Shown here: piece after piece, positions 19,645 through 29,418 of the stretch
How positions within the stretch are numbered: position 1 is the stretch's first letter
How the letters are laid out: each line of letters begins with the position of its first letter
DNA from: Bacillota bacterium
Lineage (GTDB): Bacteria > Bacillota > DTU030 > DUMP01
Reading direction: 5' to 3'
NCBI GenBank assembly: GCA_030154105.1
Contig: JASKKP010000003.1
Coordinates: 1-64,000, forward strand
Length of the DNA: 64,000 nt
Notes under the pieces: generated by a model
The model's input: only the letters and a program-made list of their open reading frames with translations
What the model was told of the DNA's origin: nothing
The model's database searches: none
Program-made: the position numbers and the translations under genes

Positions 19645-21051
19645 ATGAAGTATGATATCGTGTTACAGAAAGGAAGGGTAGTAGATCCGGCCAATGGCGT
19701 GGATTCGGTGCTGGATATCGGCATAAAAGGGGGAAAGATTGTAGAGGTTGGGGCAGATCTCCCGGCGACGGAAGCCGCTGAGTGTTTCGACCTAGCCGGT
19801 TACATTGTTATACCGGGAATCATCGACCCCCATGTCCATGTTTCAAGTTGGGTGGGCGGACGGTTTGGCCATCGGATGATGGCCCTCGCCGGGGTAACTA
19901 CGGCCGTAGACTTTTCCGGTCCTATTGCCAGCGTGCTGGAGCTGGCCCGGGATTACGGCGCCGGATTAAACATTGCGTGCCTCAACTATGTGCGCCCAGG
20001 GCATACGGTGGCCACGAACGACCCTAGCCGGGAAGAATTGGAAAAGCTGCTGTTGGACTCCCTGGCCCAAGGCGCAATCGGCTATAAAATCCTTGGCGGT
20101 CACTATCCGTTGACGCCCGAGGCTACGGCCAGGGCCATAGAGGTGGCCAATGAACACCGGGCCTATGTTGCCTTCCATGCTGGGACTTTGGCCAACGGTT
20201 CGAACTTCAACGGATTTAAGGAAGCGGTGGAACTGGCCGGGAAAAACCGGCTGCACCTGGCGCACATTAACAGTTACTGCCGCGGGCGGGTTAAGCCTGT
20301 GGTAGAGGAAGCGCAGGAAGCCATCCGGATCCTTGAGGAGCATCGCCACATCGTCTCCGAGTCGTACCTTTCTCCCTTTAACGGCACCAGCTCAAAAGTA
20401 AGCGGGGGCGTGCCCGAAAGCGAAGTCACCCGTACCTGCCTGGAGGTGGGCGGCTTTCCTCCAACGGAGGAGGGGTTGGCCCAGGCTATCCGCGCCGGGT
20501 GGGCACAAATCAACGTGGAAGCCGGCGGGCTCAATAAATTGGCTTCGGGCGAGGAAGCGGTGGAATACTGGCGGGCGCAGGGGACAGACGGCACGGCGAG
20601 TTTCCCTGTAAACCCGGGAGAGAGCCGTTACCTTTTGGCTACGGCACGACGGCAGGACGGCACGTTTGTAGTGGATGCCCTCAGCACTGACGGCGGAGGT
20701 ATCCCGCGGAATGCCACGGTAGAACTTGGTTTATCCTTGGTGAAGTGGGGAGCATTTACGCTGGCGGACTTTGTAAGGAAGACATCTACCAATGCAGCGG
20801 CCATTTTCGGGCTGCACGGAAAAGGTCATTTGGGACCTGGGGCAGATGCAGATGTCACTGTCTTAGATTGGGAACGGAATAAGCCCTACCTGGCCATTGC
20901 TTCTGGGAAGCTCATTATGTACCGGGGAGCAGTAGTAGGGCAGGGAGCGACGTTTATTACCACGGCCGCCGGGCGCAAGAATGTTGAGGCCTACGGGTTG
21001 AAACCCCTGGTGATCGACCTGAGCACCAGTGGTTTCTATAAAACGAGGTAG
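19645..21051 (+). CDS. Amidohydrolase superfamily metal-dependent hydrolase (dihydroorotase/hydantoinase/N-acyl-amino-acid deacylase-like)
   Basis: GIIDPHVHVSSW, GAIGYKILGGHY, VAFHAGT, LHLAHINSYCRG, LSTDGGG metal-site pattern. Confidence 0.88.
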   Translation: MKYDIVLQKGRVVDPANGVDSVLDIGIKGGKIVEVGADLPATEAAECFDLAGYIVIPGIIDPHVHVSSWVGGRFGHRMMALAGVTTAVDFSGPIASVLELARDYGAGLNIACLNYVRPGHTVATNDPSREELEKLLLDSLAQGAIGYKILGGHYPLTPEATARAIEVANEHRAYVAFHAGTLANGSNFNGFKEAVELAGKNRLHLAHINSYCRGRVKPVVEEAQEAIRILEEHRHIVSESYLSPFNGTSSKVSGGVPESEVTRTCLEVGGFPPTEEGLAQAIRAGWAQINVEAGGLNKLASGEEAVEYWRAQGTDGTASFPVNPGESRYLLATARRQDGTFVVDALSTDGGGIPRNATVELGLSLVKWGAFTLADFVRKTSTNAAAIFGLHGKGHLGPGADADVTVLDWERNKPYLAIASGKLIMYRGAVVGQGATFITTAAGRKNVEAYGLKPLVIDLSTSGFYKTR

Positions 21052-21141
21052 CCGGCAGGGAGGGATGGGCGAACGAAGGCTTAAACGGAGCGCTCTCTCA
21101 GCAAAAACCCGAAAAAACAAATCTTGCGAGGAGGAGAATAC

Positions 21142-22419
21142 GTGGTCTTTATCGGCGCTCTCATCGTCGTTCTTACCTTTGTGGCCATCATCAAGCGGTA
21201 CGAAACACGACTTGTGCTCTTTCTTTCCGGACTCCTTATGGCACTGATTTCTCTAAACCCCTTGGCAGCCTTTGATGCCTTTGCCAAGACCATGGCTCAC
21301 CCCACGCTGGTTCCTATTATTTGCTCGGTCATGGGCTTTGCCTATGTGGCTAAAGCTACTAAGTGTGATCAACACCTGGTGCGCCTTCTTACTAGACCTC
21401 TCAGCAAGGTACGTCCAATCATTATTCCGGGTACAGTAATTGTCACTTTCTTCATCAACATCGCCCTTACCAGCGCGGCCGGCGTTTCGGCGGCCGTAGG
21501 GACAATCCTTATTCCTATCCTTATCAGAGCGGGCGTCAAGCCCGAAATGGCTGCGGCAGCTGTATTTGCCGGCACTTTTGGCAGCGTGCTCAGCCCGGGT
21601 AATCCCCACAACGTTTATGTAGCAGAAATGGCGAAGCAGGACGTTATGAGCATTATCGCCGTACATGCTCCAACCTCTATAATCGCCGGTTTGATCAGCG
21701 CAGCTAGCCTGGCTGTGGTGGCATATGTCTTAAAAGAAGACCGTGGTTACGAACCGAAGCTGGCGGGCGGCCCGGCTTCCGGCGTTGCGGCCGCCGAGGC
21801 TGAGGGGGAGCCTGTAAGCCTAATCAAGGCCTTGGTACCGGTCTTGCCCCTTGTCCTAATTATCCTGGCTACACCGCAGATCGGTGTGCTGCCTAAGAGT
21901 TTTTCCATCCCGGCGGCCATGCTCACCGGCGCCATGGTAGCTTGGGCTGTGACCCGTGTTAACCCCCAGGAGATTGCGAAGTCTTTCTTTGATGGAATTG
22001 GTTACGCGTACGCCAATGTCATCGGCATCATCGTGGCGGCTTCCGTGTTTACCGCAGGTATGAAAGCCATCGGACTTACAGGGGCGCTGATCGAGGCCAT
22101 GAAACACTCAACCACTGCCGTGAACTTGGGCGCTACCTTTGGCCCCTTCCTGATCGCCGTACTGGGTGGCTCGGGTGATGCCGCTACTTTGGCTTTTAAC
22201 GGTGCCGTCACCCCGCACGCGGCGGAATTCGGGCTCACTATAGCCCGCTTGGGGTCGATAGCCAACCTGGCCGGCGCTTTGGGCCGTACCATGTCACCGG
22301 TTGCTGGGGCGGCGATCGTGTGCGCTGGTTTGGCCGGAGTGAACCCCATGGAGCTGGCCAAGCGGACAGCACCGGGCATGATCATTGCGGCTATCGTGGC
22401 TATGCTGCTCCTTCTCTAA
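21142..22419 (+). CDS. DcuC/C4-dicarboxylate-type anion transporter family
   Basis: Polytopic; MGFAYVAKATKCDQHLV..GTFGSVLSPGNPHNVYVAEMA..GDAATLAFNGAVTPHA; GTG 21142 after gaggagga. Confidence 0.75.
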   Translation: MVFIGALIVVLTFVAIIKRYETRLVLFLSGLLMALISLNPLAAFDAFAKTMAHPTLVPIICSVMGFAYVAKATKCDQHLVRLLTRPLSKVRPIIIPGTVIVTFFINIALTSAAGVSAAVGTILIPILIRAGVKPEMAAAAVFAGTFGSVLSPGNPHNVYVAEMAKQDVMSIIAVHAPTSIIAGLISAASLAVVAYVLKEDRGYEPKLAGGPASGVAAAEAEGEPVSLIKALVPVLPLVLIILATPQIGVLPKSFSIPAAMLTGAMVAWAVTRVNPQEIAKSFFDGIGYAYANVIGIIVAASVFTAGMKAIGLTGALIEAMKHSTTAVNLGATFGPFLIAVLGGSGDAATLAFNGAVTPHAAEFGLTIARLGSIANLAGALGRTMSPVAGAAIVCAGLAGVNPMELAKRTAPGMIIAAIVAMLLLL

Positions 22420-22464
22420 GCATAATCCTTTTGACAAAATAACGCCGGCAGAAACGAATACTAT

Positions 22465-22506
22465 GCGAGGAGCCGGGCGCTTCAAAAGCGAAGCGGGGCT
22501 CCTCGC
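22465..22506 (+). terminator. Long stem-loop in the intergenic region (possible processing or attenuation element)
   Basis: gcgaggagccgggcgcttc-aaaa-gcgaagcggggctcctcgc, no U-run. Confidence 0.5.
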
Positions 22507-22566
22507 CTTGCCGGCCCGGACCGGATGGCCGGGAGGTTAGAGGCAAACCCAAGAGGAGGTTCAAGT

Positions 22567-23886
22567 ATGCATCCTAAAATCGCCAACCTGGCCGATGGAC
22601 TTAAAGAGACGTTAGTCGCCCTACGGCGCGACCTGCACTGCTACCCAGAACCGGGTTGGACGGAGTTTCGAACGGCCAGCCTGGTGGTGAAGAAGCTTAA
22701 GGAACTAGGCTACGAGGTACACTACGGCAGCGAAGTGATCAAAGAAGAGGCAATGATGGGCGTACCGACGCCGGAAGAGCTGGCCCGGCGGCAAAAACAG
22801 GCGCTGGAGCAGGGAGCCGACCCGGAAATTGTGGCCCGCATGGAGGGCGGTAAGACCGGCGTCATGGCCATCCTGGATACTGGCCGGCCGGGGCCGACCC
22901 TGGGGTTCCGCTTTGACATGGATGCCAACGATGTGGAGGAGGCGCGTGATCCGGATCACCGGCCGTTTGCGCAAGGGTTCGCCTCGAAGAACCCGGGCGC
23001 CATGCATGCCTGTGGCCATGATGCTCATACCGCTATTGGGCTGGGACTGGCCGAGGTGCTCGTGGGCATTAAAGATGAGCTTAAAGGCCGGATCAAGCTT
23101 GTGTTTCAGCCGGCCGAAGAAGGAGTACGCGGTGCCCGGGCCATGGTCGAAGCCGGCGTGGTCGACGACGTTGACTACATGCTGGGCATCCACGTCGGCA
23201 TCTCGAACCGGCGGGTGGGGCAGGTGGTGTGCGGCGGCCAGGGCTTCCTCGCCACCACGAAACTGGATGTGACCTTCACCGGCGTGCCGGCCCATGCCGG
23301 CGGTGAACCGGAAGCCGGGCACAACGCCCTCCTGGCCGCGGCCACAGCGGCTTTGAACCTGCACGCCATTTCCCGCCACAGCGGGGGCGCCACGCGCATC
23401 AACGTGGGTACCCTCGTGGCCGGCAGCGGTCGCAACGTAATTCCCAGCCGCGCGGAGATGAAGATTGAGACCCGAGGCGCCACTACCGAACTCAACGATT
23501 TCGTGCGCGAACGCGCCTATAAGATCCTACAGGGAGCGGCGCTGATGCACGAGGTGGAGGTGGAGATCAAAGAGACGGGCGCCGCGCTCGGCGGCGAGGT
23601 CAGTGCTTCCCTTGCCCAGAAGCTGGCCGACATCGCCAAGACCGTCCCCGGGGTGACTGAAGTCGCCGAATTCGGCCCGGCCGGCGGGAGCGAAGATTAC
23701 AGCTACTTCATGGCCCGGGTTCAAGAGCTCGGAGGTCAGGCAACCTACGTTATTCTGGGTACGGAAATTGCCGCCGGCCACCACAATGCCCGTTTCGATA
23801 TCAACGAAGACGTACTCCCGCTGGGCGTGAAGTTTTTGGGCGAAGTCGCCTACCGGCTATCCACCACTCTCCCTCCTACCCGGTGA
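22567..23886 (+). CDS. M20 family amidohydrolase/carboxypeptidase (AbgB/IAA-aa hydrolase-like)
   Basis: MHACGHDAHTAIGLGLAEVL, LVFQPAEEGVRGARAMVEAG, PAHAGGEPEAGHNALLAAATAALNLHAI. Confidence 0.93.
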   Translation: MHPKIANLADGLKETLVALRRDLHCYPEPGWTEFRTASLVVKKLKELGYEVHYGSEVIKEEAMMGVPTPEELARRQKQALEQGADPEIVARMEGGKTGVMAILDTGRPGPTLGFRFDMDANDVEEARDPDHRPFAQGFASKNPGAMHACGHDAHTAIGLGLAEVLVGIKDELKGRIKLVFQPAEEGVRGARAMVEAGVVDDVDYMLGIHVGISNRRVGQVVCGGQGFLATTKLDVTFTGVPAHAGGEPEAGHNALLAAATAALNLHAISRHSGGATRINVGTLVAGSGRNVIPSRAEMKIETRGATTELNDFVRERAYKILQGAALMHEVEVEIKETGAALGGEVSASLAQKLADIAKTVPGVTEVAEFGPAGGSEDYSYFMARVQELGGQATYVILGTEIAAGHHNARFDINEDVLPLGVKFLGEVAYRLSTTLPPTR

Positions 23887-23954
23887 CCTACCCGGCTTTG
23901 GCGCGAGCATCGCAACCGACACAAACGCCTATCAACTGGAGGTTCCAAGACCAT

Positions 23955-25067
23955 ATGCGCCTTTACGAATACATGGGAAAAGACCTGTTCCGGACGTACG
24001 GCATTCCCGTGCCGCAGGGCGTGGTGGCAACCTCGCCTGCGGCCGCTGAACTCGCAAATATGAAACCCCCAGTAGTTCTCAAAGCGCAAATCTTGTCCGG
24101 CAAACGCGGAAAAGGAGGAGGTATCCTCTTTGCCTCTACGCCGCAAGAGATTAAGGCGGCGGCTGAACGGCTCCTTAGCGCGCCCATCAACGGCTATCGC
24201 GTAAACAAGGTCCTCATCGAAGAACGCCTGGACATCGCGCGCGAACTTTACCTGGCGATAACGGTGAACAGGTCACTACAGGCTCCAGTGATTCTGGCTT
24301 CGGCTCAGGGCGGAATGGACATCGAGGAAGTTCCCGCTGAAGCCATTCTTACCCGGCCGTTGGAAGTGGCTATCGGCCTTCCGTCCTATGCGGCCAGGGA
24401 GGTGGCAAGTTTTCTCGCCCTCCCTTCGGAGCTGAAGCCGGAATTTGCCGCACTTCTTCAGAATTTGTACCGCCTTTTCCGCGAGAAGGATGCGGAACTC
24501 GTGGAAATCAACCCGCTCGTCATAACGACCAATGGACAACTGGTGGCCGCCGACGCCAAGGTCATCATTGATGACGACGCCCTCTTTCGGCATCCTGAAC
24601 TGGTCCGCGTGGAGGAGGTCAGCGAAGCGGAGGCCAAAGCCCGCCAGTACGACCTGGCCTACGTGGAGTTGGACGGCGACATCGGGGTTTTAGCCAACGG
24701 GGCAGGGATCACTATGGCTACCCTTGATACCCTCCAGTACTACGGCGGCCGGGCCCGCAACTTTCTCGATATTGGCGGCGGTGCCAGCGTAGAAAAGGTG
24801 GCCGCTGCACTGGAGATCATCTTCGCCAGCCGGCCTAAGGCCCTCTTCGTCAACATTTTCGGCGGCATCACCCGCTGCGATGATGTTGCGACGGCGCTAG
24901 TGGAGGTGAAGAAGCGCCACGGCCTGCCGGTACCGGTGGTGATTCGCATGGTGGGTACCAACGAAGAAGAAGGGGTGCGCATCCTGCGGGCCAACGGGCT
25001 GGACGCCTATACGCGAATGGAGGAAGCCGCCCAGAAAGTAGTGGAAATAGCCGAAAACGCTGCCTGA
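23955..25067 (+). CDS. ADP-forming succinate/malate-CoA ligase beta-subunit-like protein
   Basis: MRLYEYMGKDLFRTYGIPVPQG; ATP-grasp; NGAGITMATLDTLQYYGGRARNFLDIGGGA; IFGGITRCDDVA. Confidence 0.9.
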   Translation: MRLYEYMGKDLFRTYGIPVPQGVVATSPAAAELANMKPPVVLKAQILSGKRGKGGGILFASTPQEIKAAAERLLSAPINGYRVNKVLIEERLDIARELYLAITVNRSLQAPVILASAQGGMDIEEVPAEAILTRPLEVAIGLPSYAAREVASFLALPSELKPEFAALLQNLYRLFREKDAELVEINPLVITTNGQLVAADAKVIIDDDALFRHPELVRVEEVSEAEAKARQYDLAYVELDGDIGVLANGAGITMATLDTLQYYGGRARNFLDIGGGASVEKVAAALEIIFASRPKALFVNIFGGITRCDDVATALVEVKKRHGLPVPVVIRMVGTNEEEGVRILRANGLDAYTRMEEAAQKVVEIAENAA

Positions 25068-25097
25068 GCAAACGAACCCTAACCTGAGGTGACTATT

Positions 25098-25967
25098 ATG
25101 GCCATAATCATCGACAGCGACACGACCGTGCTCGTCCAAGGCATAACCGGTTACCAAGGCCGGTTTCACACGGAGCAAATGCTGAAGTACGGAACACGAG
25201 TAGTGGCTGGAACTTCGCCGGGTAAAGGCGGCCAGAAAGTTGCCGGTGTTCCGGTTTACGACACCGTCCGTGAGGCCGTTGAGCAGCACCACCCGGTGGC
25301 CAGTATTCTCTTTGTCCCCGCTCAACTCGGAAAGGAGGCGGCCTTCGAAGCACTAGAGGCCGGGATTAAGCTGCTCGTCATCATCAGCGAGCATATACCT
25401 CTGCACGATTCGTTGGAAATAATGAGTTTTGCCCGCGCCAAGGGGGCCAAGGTGCTTGGCCCGAATACATTTGGCGTTATTTCGTCCGGTCGGAGTAAGA
25501 TTGGAATCATGCCCAACCAGTTCTTTCAGCCCGGCCCTGTGGGGGTAGTTTCCCGGAGCGGCACGCTGGGTTATGAAATCGTCGGCGCCTTGCGGGCTGC
25601 CGGCCTGGGAACGAGCACCGTGGTCGGGATGGGCGGCGACCGCGTTGTGGGACTAAACTTTATGGACGTCCTCAGGGAGTTCGAGCAGGACCCGGAAACG
25701 GAAGCAATAGTCCTTATAGGGGAGATTGGGGGTACGGCAGAGGAAGAGGCGGCGGCATTCATTAAAGAGAAGGTCGGTAAGCCGGTGGTTGCCTATATCG
25801 CCGGCGCCAGCGCGCCTCCCGGCAAGCGCATGGGGCATGCCGGAGCCATCATCGAGCGCGGGCGCGGTACGTACGCGGCCAAGGTGGCGGCCCTGCGGGC
25901 GGCGGGGGTGAAGGTTGCCGAACTGCCGCAGGAAGTGCCCTCGCTTCTGAAAAAGCTACTCAGATAA
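25098..25967 (+). CDS. ADP-forming succinate/malate-CoA ligase alpha-subunit-like protein
   Basis: [66 protein letters not shown]. Confidence 0.92.
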   Translation: MAIIIDSDTTVLVQGITGYQGRFHTEQMLKYGTRVVAGTSPGKGGQKVAGVPVYDTVREAVEQHHPVASILFVPAQLGKEAAFEALEAGIKLLVIISEHIPLHDSLEIMSFARAKGAKVLGPNTFGVISSGRSKIGIMPNQFFQPGPVGVVSRSGTLGYEIVGALRAAGLGTSTVVGMGGDRVVGLNFMDVLREFEQDPETEAIVLIGEIGGTAEEEAAAFIKEKVGKPVVAYIAGASAPPGKRMGHAGAIIERGRGTYAAKVAALRAAGVKVAELPQEVPSLLKKLLR

Positions 25968-26147
25968 GGGAGTGTTTATTAATCCCCCAAAGACGGAGTG
26001 CTTTTGGCAAATACGGATACGTGGATGGCGGTGCTTACCCCGGACATCACCTTTTGTCAGGTTTGGGGACGGGGACGGCTAAGGTAGACGAAGGGAAGCC
26101 GGTGGTTTGAGGTACTTTCTGCTGAAGTAGGCGATGAATTAAGTGGT

Positions 26148-27173
26148 TCAAGCATTGCCGCTGCTCTTTTGTCGGCTGGCGAAAAGCCGCCAAGTGCTGA
26201 GGCTTAGAGCGATGCCGCCGGCCAAGAGGTTGAGGTAGAAGGTAAGAAGGCGCCACCAGAGAATATATTCCTTTACCACGGGGAGCGGCAGCGCCCGGCG
26301 AAAGATGTAAAGGATGCCGAACTCGCTGGCTCCGCTTCCTCCGGGGGTAGGGGCGAATGCCGCCACCAAATAAGCCGCATTTTGGAAGGCGGCCAGGGCC
26401 AGCCAGTTTAAAACGGGGCCTTCAGGGGCCAGAAGCGCCGGTGCAATGCCGAAGAAGAGAAGAAAGTACAGTGAGGCACACCCGAAGGAGCGGAAGAGCC
26501 AGCGCGGGCTCGAGGTGAAAAGCTGTTCCATGTGGTCTTGAAAGCGCTTCAGCCCCTGCCGCACCCGAGGGCGCAGGCGTCCGGGCACAAGAGAGAGCGC
26601 GAGTTTTGCGAGCTCGGGCCGAAGAACGATGAACCAGGCTATAATAGTGAGGCCGAGAACGTAGACGCTAATGCCGGCCACAAAAAGACCCGGCAGCGGC
26701 AAAGGGAGACGCATAAGGCGCAGGGCAAATACGGCCAAAAGCGAAAGTACGGCCAGCGTCCCCTGCGCCACCCAACCGCCGGCAACCACCACCGCGCTCG
26801 CCTCCGTCCAAGAGAGACCGGCCTGGGTTAAGATGTACACCACGGCCGGAGCCCCGCCGAAAAGGAAGGGCGTCACCAAGGTGACGAAATTCCCGGCCAG
26901 AATGGCCCTGAGTCCGGTGGTAAGCGGTAACCTTTTATTTAAAGCCCGGGCCAGAAATTTAAGGCGCAGCGCGTCGCTCAGCCAGGCCGAAACCAGAAGA
27001 AAAAGAGCGAGTAATACTCTTGCCGGGCGGACGAACCCTGGGGTTAAGGGAAAGGTATCGCCCGGCAGGCGAAAGAAGATATAGGCGAGGGAGCCGGCGC
27101 TGAGCGCCACGGAAATAACCCCGCCGAGCAGCATTTTAGTTCTCGTCGTCACATCGCTCACTCCGGAAAACAA
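26148..27173 (-). CDS. Lysylphosphatidylglycerol synthase TM region/UPF0104 (YbhN-like) flippase-domain protein
   Basis: Multi-TM; FVTLVTPFLFGGAPAVVYIL; FAPTPGGSGASEFGILYIF signature. Confidence 0.85.
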   Translation of the reverse strand: MFSGVSDVTTRTKMLLGGVISVALSAGSLAYIFFRLPGDTFPLTPGFVRPARVLLALFLLVSAWLSDALRLKFLARALNKRLPLTTGLRAILAGNFVTLVTPFLFGGAPAVVYILTQAGLSWTEASAVVVAGGWVAQGTLAVLSLLAVFALRLMRLPLPLPGLFVAGISVYVLGLTIIAWFIVLRPELAKLALSLVPGRLRPRVRQGLKRFQDHMEQLFTSSPRWLFRSFGCASLYFLLFFGIAPALLAPEGPVLNWLALAAFQNAAYLVAAFAPTPGGSGASEFGILYIFRRALPLPVVKEYILWWRLLTFYLNLLAGGIALSLSTWRLFASRQKSSGNA

Positions 27174-27338
27174 ATTCTCGACTTACTTCGCCACTTACTG
27201 TAGCATTCCCTTTTTGGCCGGTGCCTCGGTGCATTTCGGCCATCCCCAATCGTCCCCCCAAAGCTCTGCCCTTTACAAGATTCGTACCAACCGGCGGCTT
27301 CCCGGTAACGGCGGGCGGCCGGGGGTTTTGATAAGACC

Positions 27339-27371
27339 AAAAGGCCTTCGGTGACCCGGAGGCCTTTTTTT
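27339..27371 (+). terminator. Rho-independent terminator-like hairpin
   Basis: aaaaggccttcgg-tgacc-cggaggcctttttttg. Confidence 0.7.
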
Positions 27372-27495
27372 GTGCCCTCTACGTGATAAATTAGGCAAAC
27401 AATGGGCTGGGTGCATTTACTGAAGACCAGCCGTTTCGCTCTGTTCGCGAGAATTCATATTAACCCGTTCCGGAAAAAACCCGTCAACACCCTAT

Positions 27496-27525
27496 TTGAC
27501 AATAAAATACATGAAATGATACAAT
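27496..27525 (+). promoter_or_regulatory. Promoter TTGACA-18-TACAAT upstream of the TA pair
   Basis: -35 at 27496-27501, -10 at 27520-27525. Confidence 0.6.
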
Positions 27526-27564
27526 AAGACCATAAAGCAAAGCAAAGAGGAGGACGACCCTGAA

Positions 27565-27867
27565 ATGGCCGAAAGGCTTTTGACCCCAGAAGAAGTAGCT
27601 GAAAGACTGGCAGTAACGCCGAGGAGCGTGCGCATATGGCTGAGACAGGGGAAGCTCAAAGGCGTTAAGGCAGGTAGGCTCTGGCGGATCAGAGAACGCG
27701 ACCTGGAGGCCTTCTTGGACCCTACGCTTCACGCCCTAGACACAGCGCCGGAAGACGATGAACCGTTGACCGAAGGAGATGAAAGGGACATCGCCGAAGC
27801 GGAAAAGGCCATAGCCCAAGGGAAAACCCGGCCCTGGGAGCAGGTTAAAAGGGACATGGGGCTATGA
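27565..27867 (+). CDS. Excisionase/MerR-type HTH DNA-binding protein, probable antitoxin
   Basis: LLTPEEVAERLAVTPRSVRIWLRQGKLKGVKAGRLWRIRERDLEAFL = HTH_17; acidic C-term; overlaps the RelE-like ORF. Confidence 0.85.
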   Translation: MAERLLTPEEVAERLAVTPRSVRIWLRQGKLKGVKAGRLWRIRERDLEAFLDPTLHALDTAPEDDEPLTEGDERDIAEAEKAIAQGKTRPWEQVKRDMGL

Positions 27868-28118
27868 AACTCGAGTTAACCGAGCCGGCCGAGAAAGACC
27901 TGGCCGAGTTGGATAAGAAAACCCAAAGGCGCATTAAGGTGGCTCTAGACAAGCTACTGACCTGTCCGCAGGCCGTAGACTTGAGAAAACTCAAAAGCAC
28001 CCCTGAGAGGTGGCGGCTGAGGGTGGGCGACTGGCGGGTTATCCTGCGGCTTGACCGGGAGCAAGAGGTTCTTTACGTTTTGCGGATAAGACACAGGCGG
28101 GAAGCCTACCGGGGATGA
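27864..28118 (+). CDS. RelE/ParE superfamily toxin
   Basis: MKLELTEPAEKDLAELDKKTQRRIKVALDKL..LKSTPERWRLRVGDWRVILRLDREQEVLYVLRIRHRREAY. Confidence 0.92.
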   Translation: MKLELTEPAEKDLAELDKKTQRRIKVALDKLLTCPQAVDLRKLKSTPERWRLRVGDWRVILRLDREQEVLYVLRIRHRREAYRG

Positions 28119-28313
28119 GCCCGGGAAGCTTGATCTCATGGCCGTGGCTGCGGTGCCGACCGTGGCTGCGGCCATAACCGTGTCCGCCAAATGCTGAGGG
28201 CAAGGGGGAGGGAAGATAATGACAGCAGATCGAGCCCGAAGAATTAAGCTAATACAATATAACCAAGATAAAGGAAAGTTACGCTTTAAGACCAATCAAG
28301 GGAGGGGCCGGGT

Positions 28314-29312
28314 ATGAAGAAACTCATCAACCGGGTCGAGGATGTGGTAACCGAAACGCTCGAAGGGGTCGCCCGTTTGCATCCCGAGCGGGTGCGCAAG
28401 CTACCGGGCTACCACGTCCTCGTGCGGCGCGACGCTCCCGTGCCCGGGAAGGTAGGGCTCATTGCCGGCGGCGGGAGCGGCCACGAGCCCGCCTTTTGGG
28501 GGTGCGTCGGCCCGGGCATGATGGATGCCGGTGTCCAGGGCGACGTCTTCACCTCACCGACGCCTGATCACATCTTGGCCGCCCTCAAAGCGGTGGACGG
28601 CGGCGCCGGAGTGATCCAGATTTACAACAACTACACGGGCGACGTCATGAACTTCGACATGGCCCAGGAGATGGCCAGAGCTGAAGGGATGAAGGTCGAT
28701 ACCATCGTGGTCAACGACGACGTAGCCGTAGAGAACAGCACATACACGGTAGGGCGCAGGGGCATCGCCGGGAACTTCTTCGTGCAGAAGATCGCCGGGG
28801 CGGCCGCCGCGCGAATGATGCCCTTTGAGCGGGTGCTGGCAGTCGGAAAAAAGGCGAACGAGAATCTTAGGAGCATGGGCATGGCGCTCACTTCCTGCAT
28901 TGTGCCGGCCAAGGGCTCCCCGACCTTTAGCCTGGGCGAAGATGAAATGGAAATTGGCATGGGCCTCCACGGCGAACCAGGTATCGAGCGCACCAAGCTG
29001 CGCCCGGCGAACGAAGTGGCCGAGCTCCTGGTGAGCAAGGCGGCTGACGACTTCCCTCTAAAAGGAGGAGAAACGGTGGCCGTTTTGGTGAACGGCCTGG
29101 GTGCCACGCCCCTTATGGAGCTTTACATCATCGGACGGGCCGTAGCCGGGTACCTCGCCGAACGCGGCATTAAAATATACCGTAGCTACGTTGGCGAGTT
29201 TGCCACCTCCATGGAGATGGCCGGCTGCTCGGTTTCTCTCTTGCGCCTGGACGATGAGCTTATCTCCCTCCTCGATTATCCGGCCGATACCCTGACCTTT
29301 AAGCAAGTTTGA
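28314..29312 (+). CDS. dhaK: Dihydroxyacetone kinase DhaK subunit
   Basis: GLIAGGGSGHEPAFWGCVGPGMMDAGVQGDVFTSPTPD..NNYTGDVMNFDMA..GLHGEPG. Confidence 0.94.
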   Translation: MKKLINRVEDVVTETLEGVARLHPERVRKLPGYHVLVRRDAPVPGKVGLIAGGGSGHEPAFWGCVGPGMMDAGVQGDVFTSPTPDHILAALKAVDGGAGVIQIYNNYTGDVMNFDMAQEMARAEGMKVDTIVVNDDVAVENSTYTVGRRGIAGNFFVQKIAGAAAARMMPFERVLAVGKKANENLRSMGMALTSCIVPAKGSPTFSLGEDEMEIGMGLHGEPGIERTKLRPANEVAELLVSKAADDFPLKGGETVAVLVNGLGATPLMELYIIGRAVAGYLAERGIKIYRSYVGEFATSMEMAGCSVSLLRLDDELISLLDYPADTLTFKQV

Positions 29313-29418
29313 GAAAACGTAAAGATGGCCTTGAACTACCAACAGTTCGGCGGTTTTGCCGAGCTTTTTCTTTTGCCCACCGTATAGCCGGGCGGCGTCC
29401 TCGGACCAGCTGAAAACT

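Noticed and set aside
22705-23379. 224-aa minus-strand ORF within the M20 gene
   Set aside because: Shadow ORF; the plus strand has complete M20 metal-binding motifs.
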